DNA of 64,000 nucleotides from contig JAGTWN010000004.1 of NCBI GenBank assembly GCA_018842655.1, forward strand, positions 1,736,001 to 1,800,000, in the 5' to 3' direction. Under the pieces are notes generated by a model. It was not told the origin of the DNA. It saw nothing but the letters and a program-made list of their open reading frames with translations, and did not search any database. Below are positions 40,550 through 51,221 of this stretch, in pieces. A program made the position numbers and the translations under genes. This DNA comes from Candidatus Pantoea haifensis (GTDB taxonomy: Bacteria; Pseudomonadota; Gammaproteobacteria; Enterobacterales; Enterobacteriaceae). Position 1 is the stretch's first letter, and every line of letters begins with the position of its first letter.

Positions 40550-41896
40550 TTACCAGCGCGCTTTCAGCAGGTTTGGCTGAATACCACCAATCGATCGGGT
40601 ATTGCCAAACACCTGCGGCGCGATGCCGGCTTCAAACTCTTCACGGAAATATTTAATCGCGCTTTGCAGCGGCTCAACGGCACCCGGCGCATGTGCGCAG
40701 AACGTTTTACCTGGACCGAGCTGGCGGCAAAGCTGCTGTAAGGTTTCGATATCACCCGGCTGGCCTTGCTTTTGTTCCAGCGCACGGAGGATTTTCACGC
40801 TCCACGGCAAACCATCACGGCAGGGCGTACACCAGCCACAAGATTCACGCGCAAAGAACTCTTCAAGATTGCGCACCAGCGACACCATGTTGATTTCATG
40901 ATCAACAGCCATAGCCAGTGCCGTTCCTAAACGGCTACCCGCTTTACCGATGCTGGCGAACTCCATCGGCAGATCGAGATGCTCATCGGTCAGGAAGTCA
41001 GTTCCTGCCCCGCCCGGCTGCCAGGCTTTAAATCGCAAGCCATCGCGCATCCCGCCAGCGTAATCTTCCAGAATTTCACGAGCAGTGATGCCAAAAGGCA
41101 GTTCCCATACGCCTGGATTTTTCACGCGGCCGGAAAAGCCCATCATTTTGGTGCCGGTGTCATCGCTTTTTGACAGCCCTTTGTACCACTCCACGCCGTT
41201 AGCGAGGATGGCGGGCACGTTCGACAAGGTTTCAACGTTGTTAACGCAGGTGGGTTTACCCCAGGCACCCGCACTCGCCGGAAAAGGCGGTTTAGAGCGT
41301 GGATTCGCACGACGCCCTTCCAGCGAGTTGATCAGCGCCGTCTCTTCACCGCAGATGTAACGTCCCGCACCCGTGTGCACAATCAGCTCAAAATCGAAGC
41401 CGGTGCCCAGAATGTTTTTGCCGAGGTAACCCGCTTCAGTCGCCTCAGCGATAGCGCGACGCAGATTCACCGCCGCTTCAATATATTCACCGCGCAGGAA
41501 GATGTAACCACGATAAGCTTTAAGCGCGAAGGCGCTGATCAGCATGCCTTCAACCAGCTGGTGTGGCATCTGTTCCATCAACAGGCGATCTTTATAGGTG
41601 CCTGGCTCCATTTCATCAGCGTTACACAGCAGGTAACGGATATTCATGGATTCGTCTTTTGGCATCAGACTCCACTTCAGGCCAGTGGAGAAGCCCGCAC
41701 CGCCGCGTCCTTTCAGACCCGAATCTTTAACCAGCGCAACAATCTCATCCGGTGCCATGCCGTTGAGTGCTTTTTCCGCGCCGCCGTAGCCGTTTTTGCT
41801 GCGATATTCATCCATCCAGACCGGCTGCTGGTCATCACGCATACGCCAGGTCAGTGGATGGGTTTCCGCAGTACGAATGATCTGTTTGATGGTCAT
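40550..41896 (-). CDS. nuoF: NADH-quinone oxidoreductase subunit F
   Basis: NuoF binds NADH and FMN and carries the N3 [4Fe-4S] cluster, the electron entry point of complex I. It is 448 residues (E. coli 445). The NADH/FMN site [13 protein letters not shown] and the cluster motif [12 protein letters not shown] are clear, with the fourth cysteine in [14 protein letters not shown]. The ATG overlaps the nuoE stop by 4 bp. No break is seen. Confidence 0.98.
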   Translation of the reverse strand: MTIKQIIRTAETHPLTWRMRDDQQPVWMDEYRSKNGYGGAEKALNGMAPDEIVALVKDSGLKGRGGAGFSTGLKWSLMPKDESMNIRYLLCNADEMEPGTYKDRLLMEQMPHQLVEGMLISAFALKAYRGYIFLRGEYIEAAVNLRRAIAEATEAGYLGKNILGTGFDFELIVHTGAGRYICGEETALINSLEGRRANPRSKPPFPASAGAWGKPTCVNNVETLSNVPAILANGVEWYKGLSKSDDTGTKMMGFSGRVKNPGVWELPFGITAREILEDYAGGMRDGLRFKAWQPGGAGTDFLTDEHLDLPMEFASIGKAGSRLGTALAMAVDHEINMVSLVRNLEEFFARESCGWCTPCRDGLPWSVKILRALEQKQGQPGDIETLQQLCRQLGPGKTFCAHAPGAVEPLQSAIKYFREEFEAGIAPQVFGNTRSIGGIQPNLLKARW

Positions 41897-42408
41897 TGAT
41901 ACTGCTCCAGTAACGTGGCGATGGATTCTGGCGTCAGATGAACGTGCGTATCTTCATCCACCATCATGGTTGGTCCTTTATCGCAGTTGCCGAGGCAGCA
42001 GGTTGGCAGCAGCGTGAAGCGCCCATCGGTGGTGGTCTGACCCGGCTTGATATTGAGGTTTTGCTCCAGCGCAGCCTGAATACCCTGATAACCGGTAATA
42101 TGGCATACCACGCTGTCGCAATAGCGAATCACATGGCGACCCACCGGTTGGCGGAAAATCTGACTATAAAATGTCGCTACCCCTTCGACGTCACTGGCGG
42201 GAATACCTAATACGTTAGCAATGGCGTGAATGGCGCCATCTGGCACCCATCCGCGCTGCTTCTGCACGATCTTCAGCGCCTCAATCGACGCTGCGCGCGC
42301 ATCTTCGTAATGGTGTTTTTCGTGCTCAATGGCGTGATGCTCTTCCTCGCTCAGCACGAAGACCTCGTTTGGGTCGATCGTTTTAACGGCAATGTATTGA
42401 TCGTGCAT
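41893..42408 (-). CDS. nuoE: NADH-quinone oxidoreductase subunit E
   Basis: NuoE is the thioredoxin-fold [2Fe-2S] (N1a) subunit of the NADH module. It is 171 residues (E. coli 166). The cluster ligands are C97 and C102 (CDSVVCH) and C138 and C142 ([11 protein letters not shown]). The first 25 residues are less conserved than the rest. It overlaps nuoF by 4 bp and lies 2 bp from nuoCD. Confidence 0.97.
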   Translation of the reverse strand: MHDQYIAVKTIDPNEVFVLSEEEHHAIEHEKHHYEDARAASIEALKIVQKQRGWVPDGAIHAIANVLGIPASDVEGVATFYSQIFRQPVGRHVIRYCDSVVCHITGYQGIQAALEQNLNIKPGQTTTDGRFTLLPTCCLGNCDKGPTMMVDEDTHVHLTPESIATLLEQYQ

Positions 42409-42410
42409 AA

Positions 42411-44210
42411 TTAGCGGTCCACGTCTGACATAACAAAATCGATACTACCGAGGTACACGATCAGATCGGATACCAGGCTGCCACGGATCACTGAAGGGAT
42501 CTGCTGCAGGTGCGGGAAGCTTGGCGTACGCACGCGGGTGCGGTAGCTCATAGTGCTGCCATCGCTGGTCAGGTAGTAACTGTTGATTCCTTTGGTCGCC
42601 TCGATCATCTGGAAGGATTCGTTAGCCGGCATAACCGGGCCCCAGGAAACCTGCAGGAAGTGAGTGATCAGGGTTTCGATGTGCTGCAAGGTGCGCTCTT
42701 TTGGCGGCGGCGTTGTCAGCGGATGATCCGCCTTGAACGGACCTTCTGGCATGTTATTCAGGCACTGCTCCAGAATACGTAGCGATTGCCACATCTCTTC
42801 CATCTTCAACTGGACGCGGGTGTACGCATCGCTGATACCGGCGCCAACCGGAATCTCAAAGTCAAAGTTTTCATAGCCTGAATAAGGACGCCATTTACGC
42901 ACGTCAAAATCGACGCCAGTAGCACGTAAGCCTGCACCGGTCGTTCCCCATGCCAGCGCCTCTTCCATGTTATAAGCAGCCACGCCTTGCGAACGGCCCA
43001 TCAATACGGAGTTGCGCAGTGCCGCTTTGTCGTACTCTTTCAGGCGTTTCGGCATCCAGTCGAGGAAGTCACGCAGCAGGCGTTCCCATCCTTTCGGCAG
43101 ATCGTGCGCAACACCTCCGATGCGGAACCACGCCGGGTGCATACGGAAACCTGTGATCGCTTCCACCACATCATAGATTTTTTGACGATCGGTAAAGGCA
43201 AAGAACACTGGCGTCATGGCACCCACGTCCTGAATAAACGTGGAGATGTAGAGCAGATGACTGTTAATACGGAACAGCTCGGAAAGCATGACGCGAATGA
43301 CATTCACGCGATCTGGCACCACGATACCGGCCAGTTTCTCAACCGCAAGCACGTAAGGCATCTCATTCACGCAGCCGCCCAGATACTCGACGCGGTCGGT
43401 ATAAGGAATGTAGCTGTGCCAGGACTGACGCTCGCCCATCTTTTCAGCACCGCGATGGTGATAACCGATATCGGGTACGCAATCGACAATCTCTTCGCCA
43501 TCCAGTTGCAGAATGATACGGAAAGCACCGTGCGCCGAGGGATGGTTAGGACCAAGGTTGAGGAACATGAAGTCTTCGCTGGCGGTGCCGCGCTTCATGC
43601 CCCAGTCTTCTGGTTTGAAAGTCAGGGCTTCCATTTCCAGATCTTCTTTCTGCTTGGTCAGTGTGAATGGATCGAATTCAGTGGCGCGTGCAGGATAATC
43701 TTTACGCAGCGGGTGGCCTTCCCAGGTTGGCGGCATCATGATACGAGTCAGATGCGGATGGCCATCAAACGTGACGCCGAACATCTCCCAGGTTTCGCGT
43801 TCGTACCAGTTAGCATTGGCGAAAAGTTTGGTGAGGGTCGGCACATGCATGTCGTTTTCAGAAACTGCGACTTTAAGCATGATGTCGCGATTTCGTTCAA
43901 TCGACAGCAGATGGTAGAAAACGGAAAAATCCGCAGCAGGTAAACCTGCGCGGTTAGTGCGTAAACGCTCATCCATGCCATGCAGGTCATACAGCATGAC
44001 GTAGGGTTTCGGTAATTTACGCAGAAACTCAACGATTTCCAGTAACTGCTCGCGTTTTACCCATACCACCGGGATGCCGGTACGGGTGGCTTGCACAGTA
44101 AAGGCATCCGGCCCAAAACGGTTACGCAGCTCGCCAATCACCGGATCATCCAGGTGATCCCGGGTTTGCCATGCTGGCTGAGCGAGATCTTGCGTGGTCA
44201 AATCTGTCAT
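42411..44210 (-). CDS. nuoC: NADH-quinone oxidoreductase fused subunit CD
   Basis: This gene encodes the fused NuoC-NuoD protein of enterobacteria, 599 residues (E. coli about 600), in the hydrogenase-like connecting module near the quinone site. The NuoC part (about 1-190) has the 30-kDa-subunit motif [18 protein letters not shown]. The NuoD part (about 210-599) has [29 protein letters not shown] and the C-terminal [13 protein letters not shown]. The old two-gene form is not seen, and the frame is unbroken. nuoB lies 117 bp upstream. Confidence 0.97.
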   Translation of the reverse strand: MTDLTTQDLAQPAWQTRDHLDDPVIGELRNRFGPDAFTVQATRTGIPVVWVKREQLLEIVEFLRKLPKPYVMLYDLHGMDERLRTNRAGLPAADFSVFYHLLSIERNRDIMLKVAVSENDMHVPTLTKLFANANWYERETWEMFGVTFDGHPHLTRIMMPPTWEGHPLRKDYPARATEFDPFTLTKQKEDLEMEALTFKPEDWGMKRGTASEDFMFLNLGPNHPSAHGAFRIILQLDGEEIVDCVPDIGYHHRGAEKMGERQSWHSYIPYTDRVEYLGGCVNEMPYVLAVEKLAGIVVPDRVNVIRVMLSELFRINSHLLYISTFIQDVGAMTPVFFAFTDRQKIYDVVEAITGFRMHPAWFRIGGVAHDLPKGWERLLRDFLDWMPKRLKEYDKAALRNSVLMGRSQGVAAYNMEEALAWGTTGAGLRATGVDFDVRKWRPYSGYENFDFEIPVGAGISDAYTRVQLKMEEMWQSLRILEQCLNNMPEGPFKADHPLTTPPPKERTLQHIETLITHFLQVSWGPVMPANESFQMIEATKGINSYYLTSDGSTMSYRTRVRTPSFPHLQQIPSVIRGSLVSDLIVYLGSIDFVMSDVDR

Positions 44211-44327
44211 ACGTTACTCACCATTCCGGCCTGTTTACAGGCGCTCAAATGAAGGCGTCAGGATGGAGGCCGTGCATTAATTGTGATGTTATGCTGCGGG
44301 CCCTTATCCCATCCGTGTACGGTTTGC

Positions 44328-45005
44328 TTAAACTTCGTCTGGCGTGCGCAGATTAGTGACCGCAATACGCTCACCGCGCTTTCTGTCGCGCTCTGACTGC
44401 ATATTGGCACGATAAACGCCTTGATCACCCACCACCCAGGAAAGCGGACGGCGCTCTTTGCCGATCGATTCCTGCAGCAGCAGCAGGGCCTGCATGTACG
44501 CTTCCGGGCGCGGCGGGCACCCTGGGATATAAACATCTACAGGCAGAAATTTATCGACACCCTGCACAACGGAATAGATATCGTACATGCCGCCGGAATT
44601 CGCACAGGCTCCCATGGAAATGACCCACTTTGGCTCCAGCATCTGGTCATACAAACGCTGAATAACCGGGGCCATTTTGGTAAATGGCGTGCCAGCGATA
44701 ACCATAAAATCGGCCTGGCGCGGTGACGCACGCATAACTTCTGCTCCAAAACGCGCCACATCGTGTACCGCGGTGAAGGAGGTCGTCATCTCTACGTAAC
44801 AGCATGAAAGACCAAAGTTGTACGGCCAAAGGGAGTTTTTACGTCCCCAGTTCACCATGTCATGCAGGGCATTCTCGAGTTTGCCCATATAAACGCTGCG
44901 ATGAACGTGCTGCTCCAGCGGATCGCTGACGATTTCCTGCTTTTGCAGAGGATAACGGTCGTTCTCACCACCGTTCGGGTCTATGCGGGTGAGCGTATAG
45001 TCCAT
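44328..45005 (-). CDS. nuoB: NADH-quinone oxidoreductase subunit B
   Basis: NuoB holds cluster N2, the last [4Fe-4S] centre, which passes electrons to ubiquinone. It is 225 residues (E. coli 220). Cysteines C68 and C69 (SCCYVEM), C134 (ACANSGG) and C163 ([10 protein letters not shown]) form the unusual tandem-cysteine ligand set. It lies 15 bp after nuoA. A 117-bp gap to nuoCD holds a short GCCTG/CAGGC hairpin (44229-44242). Confidence 0.98.
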   Translation of the reverse strand: MDYTLTRIDPNGGENDRYPLQKQEIVSDPLEQHVHRSVYMGKLENALHDMVNWGRKNSLWPYNFGLSCCYVEMTTSFTAVHDVARFGAEVMRASPRQADFMVIAGTPFTKMAPVIQRLYDQMLEPKWVISMGACANSGGMYDIYSVVQGVDKFLPVDVYIPGCPPRPEAYMQALLLLQESIGKERRPLSWVVGDQGVYRANMQSERDRKRGERIAVTNLRTPDEV

Positions 45006-45020
45006 CTTATTGCCTCTCTT

Positions 45021-45458
45021 TTACTGCTTGTGAGGATTGGTGTGACTGATCGTGTTGGTCTTAACCACGATGCGGCGACGTGCAGGAGCCCAATCCAACG
45101 CGCCGATGCGCACCAGATAGACCAAGCCCGCCAGGAGCACCAAAATGAAAATTGCGGCTTCCGCAAAGCCGACCCAGCCGCTTTCGCGGATTGAGGTCGC
45201 CCATGCGTATAAAAAGAGGGCTTCGACGTCGAAGATCACAAAGAACATCGCGACCAGATAAAACTTCGCCGACAGGCGGATATGGGTATCACCTACGGAT
45301 TCGATGCCAGATTCGAACGGCGTATCTTTATGACGGGCGCGTGCTCTGCCGCCTAACAGCCATCCTCCGGTCAACATGAAAGCACAAAGGCCAAACGCGA
45401 TGACGATAAATACGATAAATGCCCAATGATGAGCGATGATTTCGGTGGTTGTTGACAT
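45021..45458 (-). CDS. nuoA: NADH-quinone oxidoreductase subunit A
   Basis: NuoA is a three-helix membrane subunit (ND3-like) of complex I and the first gene of the operon. It is 145 residues (E. coli 147). Conserved features are the loop [20 protein letters not shown] and the helix [26 protein letters not shown] precedes the ATG. The 560-bp upstream region has no gene and should contain the nuo promoters. Confidence 0.97.
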   Translation of the reverse strand: MSTTTEIIAHHWAFIVFIVIAFGLCAFMLTGGWLLGGRARARHKDTPFESGIESVGDTHIRLSAKFYLVAMFFVIFDVEALFLYAWATSIRESGWVGFAEAAIFILVLLAGLVYLVRIGALDWAPARRRIVVKTNTISHTNPHKQ

Positions 45459-45618
45459 ACTCTTTGCTTACTCATCAAAAGTGGCGCTGGCATCCTGCAC
45501 GGGTTCTGGCAGCAAACTCACCACATCGATTCAAGGGAAGGATGAAAAACCTTATAAACTTTACTGTTATTATCAAATAAACAGCAATTTTATGTGGTTT
45601 TTTACTCCTTTCTATAAC

Positions 45619-45640
45619 CTTTTGTCAACTTTGACAAAAG
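45619..45640. repeat. Perfect 10-bp inverted repeat, nuo upstream
   Basis: CTTTTGTCAA, two-base spacer CT, TTGACAAAAG. It is operator-like and lies about 160-180 bp before the nuoA start. The arms do not fit FNR (TTGAT-N4-ATCAA) because the half-sites point the other way. Confidence 0.7.
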
Positions 45641-45663
45641 TATCCAAACATTATTTTACACCT

Positions 45664-45688
45664 GCATCATATTATTAACATATGATGC
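45664..45688. repeat. Perfect 9-bp inverted repeat, nuo upstream
   Basis: GCATCATAT, seven-base spacer TATTAAC, ATATGATGC. It is centred about 46 bp from the other inverted repeat, on the side away from nuoA. Confidence 0.7.
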
Positions 45689-46017
45689 CCTCCATGCCAG
45701 CTAAATCGCTTCAGTCTGTAAGGTTAATTTTAGTGTAGCGGGTATTTACATGCATGGATCGTGCATTTAACAAACATATTTTGACAGGAAAGAGGTAATT
45801 TTCCTTCCCCTTATCAGGGGTATTTTCTTGATCCAGAACACAGTTCTGCCCTTTTCGCACTAAAATTCAACAATCCGCGCGCAAATTTGAAACAGTAGTT
45901 CTGATTTTTTGACAGAAAAATTCCAACTACAAGGCACTGTGAAATTAATTTTGTCGGATGATCACAAAAAGGAGATTAAAGGCAGGATAACGTTAAAATT
46001 TGCGGTAGATTAAATGC

Positions 46018-46056
46018 AAAAAAAGCCTTTTACCTCAAACAGAAGATAAAAGGCTT
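46018..46056 (-). terminator. lrhA terminator
   Basis: On the minus strand AAGCCTTTTA, 14-nt loop, TAAAAGGCTT is followed by TTTTT. It lies 57 bp after the lrhA stop and separates lrhA from nuo. Confidence 0.85.
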
Positions 46057-46112
46057 GTTTATTGGCTTTTTAACAATTGCAGAAAGAATTTCAAACCGGT
46101 CAGGCAGTAAGT

Positions 46113-47036
46113 TTATTCTTCATCATCCAGCAGCAACGTACCGTCTGGATTCGCACTAAGATTGTAAGGATCGTTAGTGGATTGCATGGCATTGAAGATG
46201 GCCAGTGCCAGTTCATTCTCGCTGTCAGGATTACGGCACAGCAGATACTGAGTATCAGGCAATACGGGTAATCCCTCTGCTGCACCCATAACACGCAGTT
46301 CAGGACTCATCATTTCTACCGGTCGGGCTGTTACACCCAGGCCCGCCTTAACAGCAGCACGTACCGCCGCCAGCGTCGAAGCCACATAAGAGATGCGCCA
46401 CGGAATGCCTGCTTCGTTCAGATGATCGATAGCCATATCGCGGTACGGGCTTGGTTCATCAAGCAGAACCAAAGGAATCGCTTCTCCACGCTGGAAAATG
46501 TAATCAGCAGCGCAATACCACAGTGTTGGGGAGGTACGCAGAACCTGATAGGTGAAATTGCCGGGACTGGATGTGGTAACAACTAAATCTACCTCACCCT
46601 GGTTCAGCATTTCCATCATGAAAGGATTACGTTTTACCCGAACATCAATTGCCAGTTTTGGATAAACCGAGGTTACGCGATTTAATAAAAACGGCAGGAT
46701 GGTGTCCGATGTGTCATCAGATGCGCCAATTGTCAGCACACCCTGAATATTGCTGTACATCAGCGAGGTACAGGCTTCGTCGTTGAAGCGTAGAATTTTT
46801 CTGGCGTAACCTAACAGCTGGATACCGTGTTCGGTTAAGAGTTTATTACGTCCATGTCTGGCAAACAGCTCTTTACCTACCAGTTGCTCCAGACGTTGCA
46901 TCTGCTGGCTTACTGCTGACTGCGTGCGGCAAACCGCTGCAGCCGCCGCCGCAAAGGTATTTAAATCCGCAACGGCAACAAAGGTTCTCAGCAGATCGAG
47001 GTCGAGATTCAGTATCGGACGATTTGCATTAGTCAT
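46113..47036 (-). CDS. lrhA: LysR-family regulator LrhA (HexA/PecT type)
   Basis: LrhA represses flhDC and other motility or virulence genes in enterobacteria. Its homologues HexA/PecT control exoenzymes in soft-rot Erwinia relatives. It is 307 residues (E. coli 312). The N-terminal LysR helix-turn-helix is [19 protein letters not shown] ... [20 protein letters not shown], followed by a substrate-binding-like effector domain. The upstream region is long (965 bp), as in E. coli, where RcsB and LrhA itself act. Here rcsB is in the same window. Confidence 0.95.
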   Translation of the reverse strand: MTNANRPILNLDLDLLRTFVAVADLNTFAAAAAAVCRTQSAVSQQMQRLEQLVGKELFARHGRNKLLTEHGIQLLGYARKILRFNDEACTSLMYSNIQGVLTIGASDDTSDTILPFLLNRVTSVYPKLAIDVRVKRNPFMMEMLNQGEVDLVVTTSSPGNFTYQVLRTSPTLWYCAADYIFQRGEAIPLVLLDEPSPYRDMAIDHLNEAGIPWRISYVASTLAAVRAAVKAGLGVTARPVEMMSPELRVMGAAEGLPVLPDTQYLLCRNPDSENELALAIFNAMQSTNDPYNLSANPDGTLLLDDEE

Positions 47037-48001
47037 GTTTTTTCTTCACTTATTAGATTTTTACGAACTACTACCCTGGTGTTATTACACATCTTATCAA
47101 GGTGATAAGCGGTAATGGTGCTTAATGGAAGCCCTGTGTGAAGACCGCCATAAAAATTGTCGAACAGATGTAGACGAACGCTAAACCGCAAAAAGGGTAA
47201 AGCAGCGTCGCATAGACAGATACAACTTCTGAACTGAAGGCGCGGGGTGCGCAAAGGCAGTAAGCTGCGTAGTTGTCTAAATTCCCAGCAAAAAATAGGC
47301 TGCGGAACAAAATAAGGACTTCGCATTTTCATGATGCACTGCGAGTGAATGCCTCAAATAATAAATTATACTTAATCATTTTTGACTTCAAAATGGAAAT
47401 GATTTTGTGAAAAACGCTGTAAATTTTGTCTCAAACCCCTTTCTGGCCCATCCTGCCACATCGTTAATGGCTTTTAAAACCCCTCGTTTTTGAAAATGGG
47501 TAGGCGAAGCGGTAAGATATGCCTGAAATACTCTTTATGTGCCCCAACCTGGCCCTGGTACTTGCGAAATTTCTGGCCTGTTTTTGTCTGTTACAAGTAA
47601 TCAGAATCAGGTGCATTAGCATTGCTGATATCGCTATTCACAACGCGCGAGCATAAAACAATCATATGTAAAATATTGTTTAACTATTTCTCATGGCGCC
47701 TATTTCAGGCGCGGATTTTAGAAACTAAAAAAAGTGAATAATTGTCCGCTCACGCATTGGATGACGGGGTTTACACGGCACTTTAGCCCAGCTAGCTATA
47801 AATAACGAAATAAAAGCCATACTTAGATTCTTTAACCAGAAATTGACAATATAGATAACTTTTTATCCATAGCGTTGCGGAAAAAATGTTGAACGCGCCA
47901 AAAGGCATGCACACCCTTCTTTTGTTTGCATCAGGAGAGTACATTGTGCAGGTTTGATTTCTGCGGCAGGTAAAAGGATTCTGCCCACAAAGGCGGTAAC
48001 A
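47037..48001. other. lrhA-alaA divergent intergenic region
   Basis: This is a 965-bp gap between divergent genes with no supported coding region. For lrhA (minus), TAAGATATGCCTGA at 47513-47526 is a weak partial match to the RcsAB box; RcsB repression of lrhA is established in E. coli. For alaA (plus), TTGACA at 47843-47848 could be a -35, with a poor -10 near 47864-47870 and a leader of about 120 nt. Short frames upstream of lrhA have no recognisable product. Confidence 0.45.
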
Positions 48002-49219
48002 ATGACTTTTCAAATTGATAAATCCGGTAAGCTGGATAATGTCTGTTATGACATCCGTGGTCCGGTACTAAAAGAGGCCCGACGCCTCGAAGAAGAAGGT
48101 AATAAAGTCCTTAAGCTGAATATTGGCAATCCTGCACCCTTTGGCTTCGAGGCACCCGATGAGATTCTTGTTGATGTCATCCGTAATCTGCCCAGCGCGC
48201 AAGGTTATTGTGACTCCAAAGGACTCTATTCGGCGCGTAAAGCCATCATGCAGCATTATCAGGCGCGTGATATGCGAGACGTTACCGTTGAGGATATCTA
48301 TATTGGTAACGGCGTTTCTGAACTGATTGTTCAGGCAATGCAGGCTTTGCTCAATAGCGGCGATGAGATGCTGGTTCCTGCGCCAGATTATCCATTATGG
48401 ACGGCAGCAGTGTCGCTATCGAGCGGCAAAGCGGTTCATTACCTGTGCGACGAATCATCAGACTGGTTTCCGGATCTGGATGATATCCGTAGCAAAATAA
48501 CGCCTCGTACGCGCGGTATCGTTATCATCAACCCGAACAATCCAACCGGTGCGGTGTACAGCAAAGAACTGCTGCTGGATATTGTCGACATTGCGCGTCA
48601 GCATAACCTGATTATTTTCGCCGATGAGATCTATGACAAGATCCTTTACGACGATGCTCAACATCATTCGATCGCGGCGCTGGCACCCGACCTGTTAACC
48701 GTAACGTTCAACGGCTTGTCCAAAACCTACCGTGTGGCTGGATTCCGTCAGGGCTGGATGGTGTTAAACGGTCCAAAGAAACATGCGAAAGGCTATATCG
48801 AAGGCCTGGAGATGCTGGCATCCATGCGTTTATGTGCCAACGTTCCGGCGCAGCATGCCATACAAACGGCGTTGGGCGGTTATCAAAGTATCAGTGAGTT
48901 TATTGTGCCTGGCGGGCGGTTATATGAGCAACGCCAGCGTGCCTGGGAACTGATCAACGATATTCCTGGCGTAACCTGCGTTAAGCCACAGGGCGCGCTG
49001 TATATGTTTCCGCGTATCGACGCCAAAAAATTCAACATTTTTGACGATCAAAAAATGGTACTGGATTTCCTGTTGCAGGAGAAAGTGCTGTTAGTGCAGG
49101 GCACCGCCTTTAACTGGCCATGGCCGGATCATCTTCGCATCGTTACGCTACCGCGCGTTGACGATCTTGAAATGGCGATCAATAAATTTGGCCGCTTCCT
49201 GCAAGGCTATCGTCAGTAA
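48002..49219 (+). CDS. alaA: Alanine-synthesising transaminase AlaA
   Basis: AlaA is the main glutamate-pyruvate aminotransferase for alanine synthesis, a PLP fold-type I enzyme. The start at 48002 is chosen over the longer frame from 47954 because it gives 405 residues, as in E. coli, and is preceded by AAGGCGG. Conserved elements are the substrate block LNIGNPAPFGFEAPDEIL, the PLP-binding stretch NPNNPTGAVYSKELL, IIFADEIYDKILYDD, and the Schiff-base lysine in FNGLSKTYRVAGFRQGW. yfbR follows 69 bp later on the same strand. Confidence 0.97.
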   Translation: MTFQIDKSGKLDNVCYDIRGPVLKEARRLEEEGNKVLKLNIGNPAPFGFEAPDEILVDVIRNLPSAQGYCDSKGLYSARKAIMQHYQARDMRDVTVEDIYIGNGVSELIVQAMQALLNSGDEMLVPAPDYPLWTAAVSLSSGKAVHYLCDESSDWFPDLDDIRSKITPRTRGIVIINPNNPTGAVYSKELLLDIVDIARQHNLIIFADEIYDKILYDDAQHHSIAALAPDLLTVTFNGLSKTYRVAGFRQGWMVLNGPKKHAKGYIEGLEMLASMRLCANVPAQHAIQTALGGYQSISEFIVPGGRLYEQRQRAWELINDIPGVTCVKPQGALYMFPRIDAKKFNIFDDQKMVLDFLLQEKVLLVQGTAFNWPWPDHLRIVTLPRVDDLEMAINKFGRFLQGYRQ

Positions 49220-49288
49220 TCACGCTTGCGTATACTGAATGTATCTTGGGGAGAGCGCGTCTCTCCCTGCCTGCAAACAGGAACGCGC

Positions 49289-49888
49289 ATGACTCAAAGC
49301 CATTTTTTCGCCCATCTCTCTCGTCTTAAACTCATCAATCGCTGGCCATTGATGCGCAACGTGCGCACTGAAAACGTTTCAGAGCATAGCTTGCAGGTAG
49401 CGATGGTGGCACACGCATTAGCGGTGATTAAAAACAAAAAATTCAACGGCAATCTCAATGCCGATCGCATTGCGATGCTGGCGCTGTATCACGATGCCAG
49501 CGAAGTGCTGACCGGTGATTTACCCACGCCGGTGAAGTATTACAATGCGCAAATCGCCCATGAGTACAAAAAAATTGAAAAAATTGCCCAGCAAAAGCTG
49601 ATTGAGATGCTGCCAGCTGAATTTCAGGATGTTTATCGTCCGCTAATCGATGAGCATCTGCATAGTGAAGATGAACAGGCCGTAGTGAAACAGGCTGATG
49701 CGCTGTGTGCTTATGTGAAATGTCTTGAAGAGCTATCCGCTGGTAACAACGAATTCTTGCTGGCGAAAGCGCGCCTGGAGAAAACCTTAGCGCAGCGCCG
49801 TTCGCCAGAGATGGATTATTTTGTTGAGGTATTTATTCCCAGCTTCAGCCTGTCGCTGGATGAAATCTCGCAAGACTCGCCGCTGTAA
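49289..49888 (+). CDS. yfbR: 5'-deoxynucleotidase YfbR
   Basis: YfbR is an HD-domain phosphatase that removes phosphate from deoxyribonucleoside 5'-monophosphates. The protein is 199 residues, the exact E. coli length, when started at 49289. AGGAA lies before that ATG, and the extra frame to 49226 is non-coding. Metal-binding residues appear in [15 protein letters not shown] (H), [12 protein letters not shown] (HD) and [17 protein letters not shown] (D). A perfect hairpin GGGAGAG-N5-CTCTCCC (49249-49267) and a TATACT (49231-49236) lie in the gap after alaA, so it may be separately expressed. Confidence 0.95.
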   Translation: MTQSHFFAHLSRLKLINRWPLMRNVRTENVSEHSLQVAMVAHALAVIKNKKFNGNLNADRIAMLALYHDASEVLTGDLPTPVKYYNAQIAHEYKKIEKIAQQKLIEMLPAEFQDVYRPLIDEHLHSEDEQAVVKQADALCAYVKCLEELSAGNNEFLLAKARLEKTLAQRRSPEMDYFVEVFIPSFSLSLDEISQDSPL

Positions 49889-49904
49889 GCGCGGCGGCGC
49901 TTCA

Positions 49905-50563
49905 TTACGATTGCAAGCAAAGCGTAAACTGCCCGTTCGCCTGTCGGGTAATCACTAAGGGTTCCAGCGATTGCAGCTGAAACATCACGTCACTTATGCG
50001 TGGTGTTTCAGCAGGCGCGTTTACAGCAATTACGGCACAACCTGCGTTTAATCCAGAAAGGATCCCGGCTGGTGCATCTTCCACCACGACACACGATGCA
50101 GGTACGAAACCGAGCTTTTCAGCACCCAGTAAATAAGCGTCCGGTTCCGGCTTGCCATTGCGCACCTGCTCAGCCGTGATAAACACCGCCGGCTGCGGCA
50201 GTCCCGCCGCTTTGTGACGCGCATGCGCAACAGGCACCGAGCCGGATGTCACAATCGCCCAGGGAATATTTAATTCATTAAGCGTGGAGAGTAACGCTTT
50301 CGCGCCCGGCAGCGCCTGCACGCCATCCGTGTCTTCCACTTCTGCCTTTTCCAGCGCGGTAAATTCAGCCTGAATGGTCTTTTCAGATGCATCAGGCAAA
50401 AAATGGCGCAGTGACGTAATCGCCTGTTTGCCATGAATGAAATTCAGGATTTCATCCGCAGCGATGTTATGACGCGCCCCCAGTTGCTCCAGGCGCGCTC
50501 TACCGCCGGTAACGAATCAACTAATGTGCCATCGAGATCAAACAGAAAACCGCTATACGTCAC
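49905..50563 (-). CDS. hxpA: HAD-family sugar phosphatase HxpA/YfbT (frameshifted as read)
   Basis: This is a haloacid-dehalogenase-like phosphatase of the YfbT/HxpA type, acting on hexitol and sugar phosphates in E. coli. The N-terminus, from a GTG at 50563 with AGGAG six bases upstream, reads TYSGFLFDLDGTLVDSLPAV with the catalytic DxD. It then leaves the frame. Adding one base to the C5 run at 50477-50481 restores AWSNWGARHNIAADEILNF and links to the remaining part (IPWAIVTSGSVPVAHARHKA and CVVVEDAPAGILSGLNAG). The repaired length is 219 residues (E. coli 216). A homopolymer under-call is the likely cause. Confidence 0.9.
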
Positions 50564-50576
50564 GCGTTACTCCTTA

Positions 50577-51071
50577 TCAGGCGTTAATTACTTGCGCAAT
50601 TTCGTTCGCGCTTAAATGGTATTGACGCGGGCAAGTCTGCCATAAAGCCAGCATCCGTTGATACTTTTCCCACATCGGTGTTTGTGCATTGAAACCATGG
50701 TTACCGGAATCAAACTGGGTATAGCGCCCTTCTGTATTCACTATAAAACGCACGTAGCCAAGATAATGCGCCTCGGTTGCCGCATCGAATCCGAGAAAAG
50801 CTAAACGGCGCTCTTCAAGCGGGCCTTTTTCTTTGAGGTTCGACCAGGAGACATGCAGCGCATGGTGCATCTCCATGATGTCAATGACGGTGCGACAGGT
50901 TGCTTCAGAAAGCTCACTAAAATCTTTGTCCAGTTCACGCAGCTGCAAGCCGTAACCGCGTTCGATGATGGTTTGATAACGGCTAAATCGCTCAGCATTT
51001 TCGGGCTCAAGCATCGCCATAATTTTATATTGATTGGCCAGAATCAAACGTTGTGCATGGGTCATTTCCAT
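50577..51071 (-). CDS. yfbU: YfbU family protein
   Basis: This is a 164-residue protein of unknown function, exactly the E. coli YfbU length. Two ATG codons are adjacent; the second (51071) is better spaced from GGGAG and matches the family N-terminus [11 protein letters not shown]. Conserved blocks are [52 protein letters not shown] and [17 protein letters not shown]. It starts upstream of hxpA on the same strand with a 13-bp gap. Confidence 0.95.
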   Translation of the reverse strand: MEMTHAQRLILANQYKIMAMLEPENAERFSRYQTIIERGYGLQLRELDKDFSELSEATCRTVIDIMEMHHALHVSWSNLKEKGPLEERRLAFLGFDAATEAHYLGYVRFIVNTEGRYTQFDSGNHGFNAQTPMWEKYQRMLALWQTCPRQYHLSANEIAQVINA

Positions 51072-51221
51072 CATTTACTCCCGGCCAGCAAGGCCGCTCA
51101 AGTTTTATACGATAGTGAAATGATTGCACAGGGTGAGCGATGCGGGTATGTCCGCATCGCTTTTCTTTGATTTAACCCCAGGTTACTGACGAATTGTTAC
51201 TGTCGCAGCCCGGAGAATTGA

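Larger units (their letters stand above)
45459..46017 (-). promoter_or_regulatory. nuo operon upstream region
   Basis: A 559-bp AT-rich gap lies between the lrhA terminator and nuoA. In E. coli the nuo promoter has a long leader and is regulated by ArcA, NarL, FNR, IHF and Fis. I could not place a convincing -10/-35 pair. What is visible is two perfect inverted repeats (listed separately) and a small CCCCT-TATC-AGGGG hairpin (45807-45820). No ORF is credible. Confidence 0.5.

Noticed and set aside
42987-43943. 318-codon open frame antisense to nuoCD
   Set aside because: Lies wholly within nuoCD on the opposite strand, with His/Arg-rich composition typical of a reverse-strand shadow.
45781-45786. 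TTGACA on the plus strand upstream of nuo
   Set aside because: Wrong strand for nuoA, and no plus-strand gene follows.
47033-47332. 99-codon frame overlapping the lrhA start
   Set aside because: No similarity to any family I know and an odd Cys/Arg/Leu composition. Kept only as a speculation in the lrhA leader finding.
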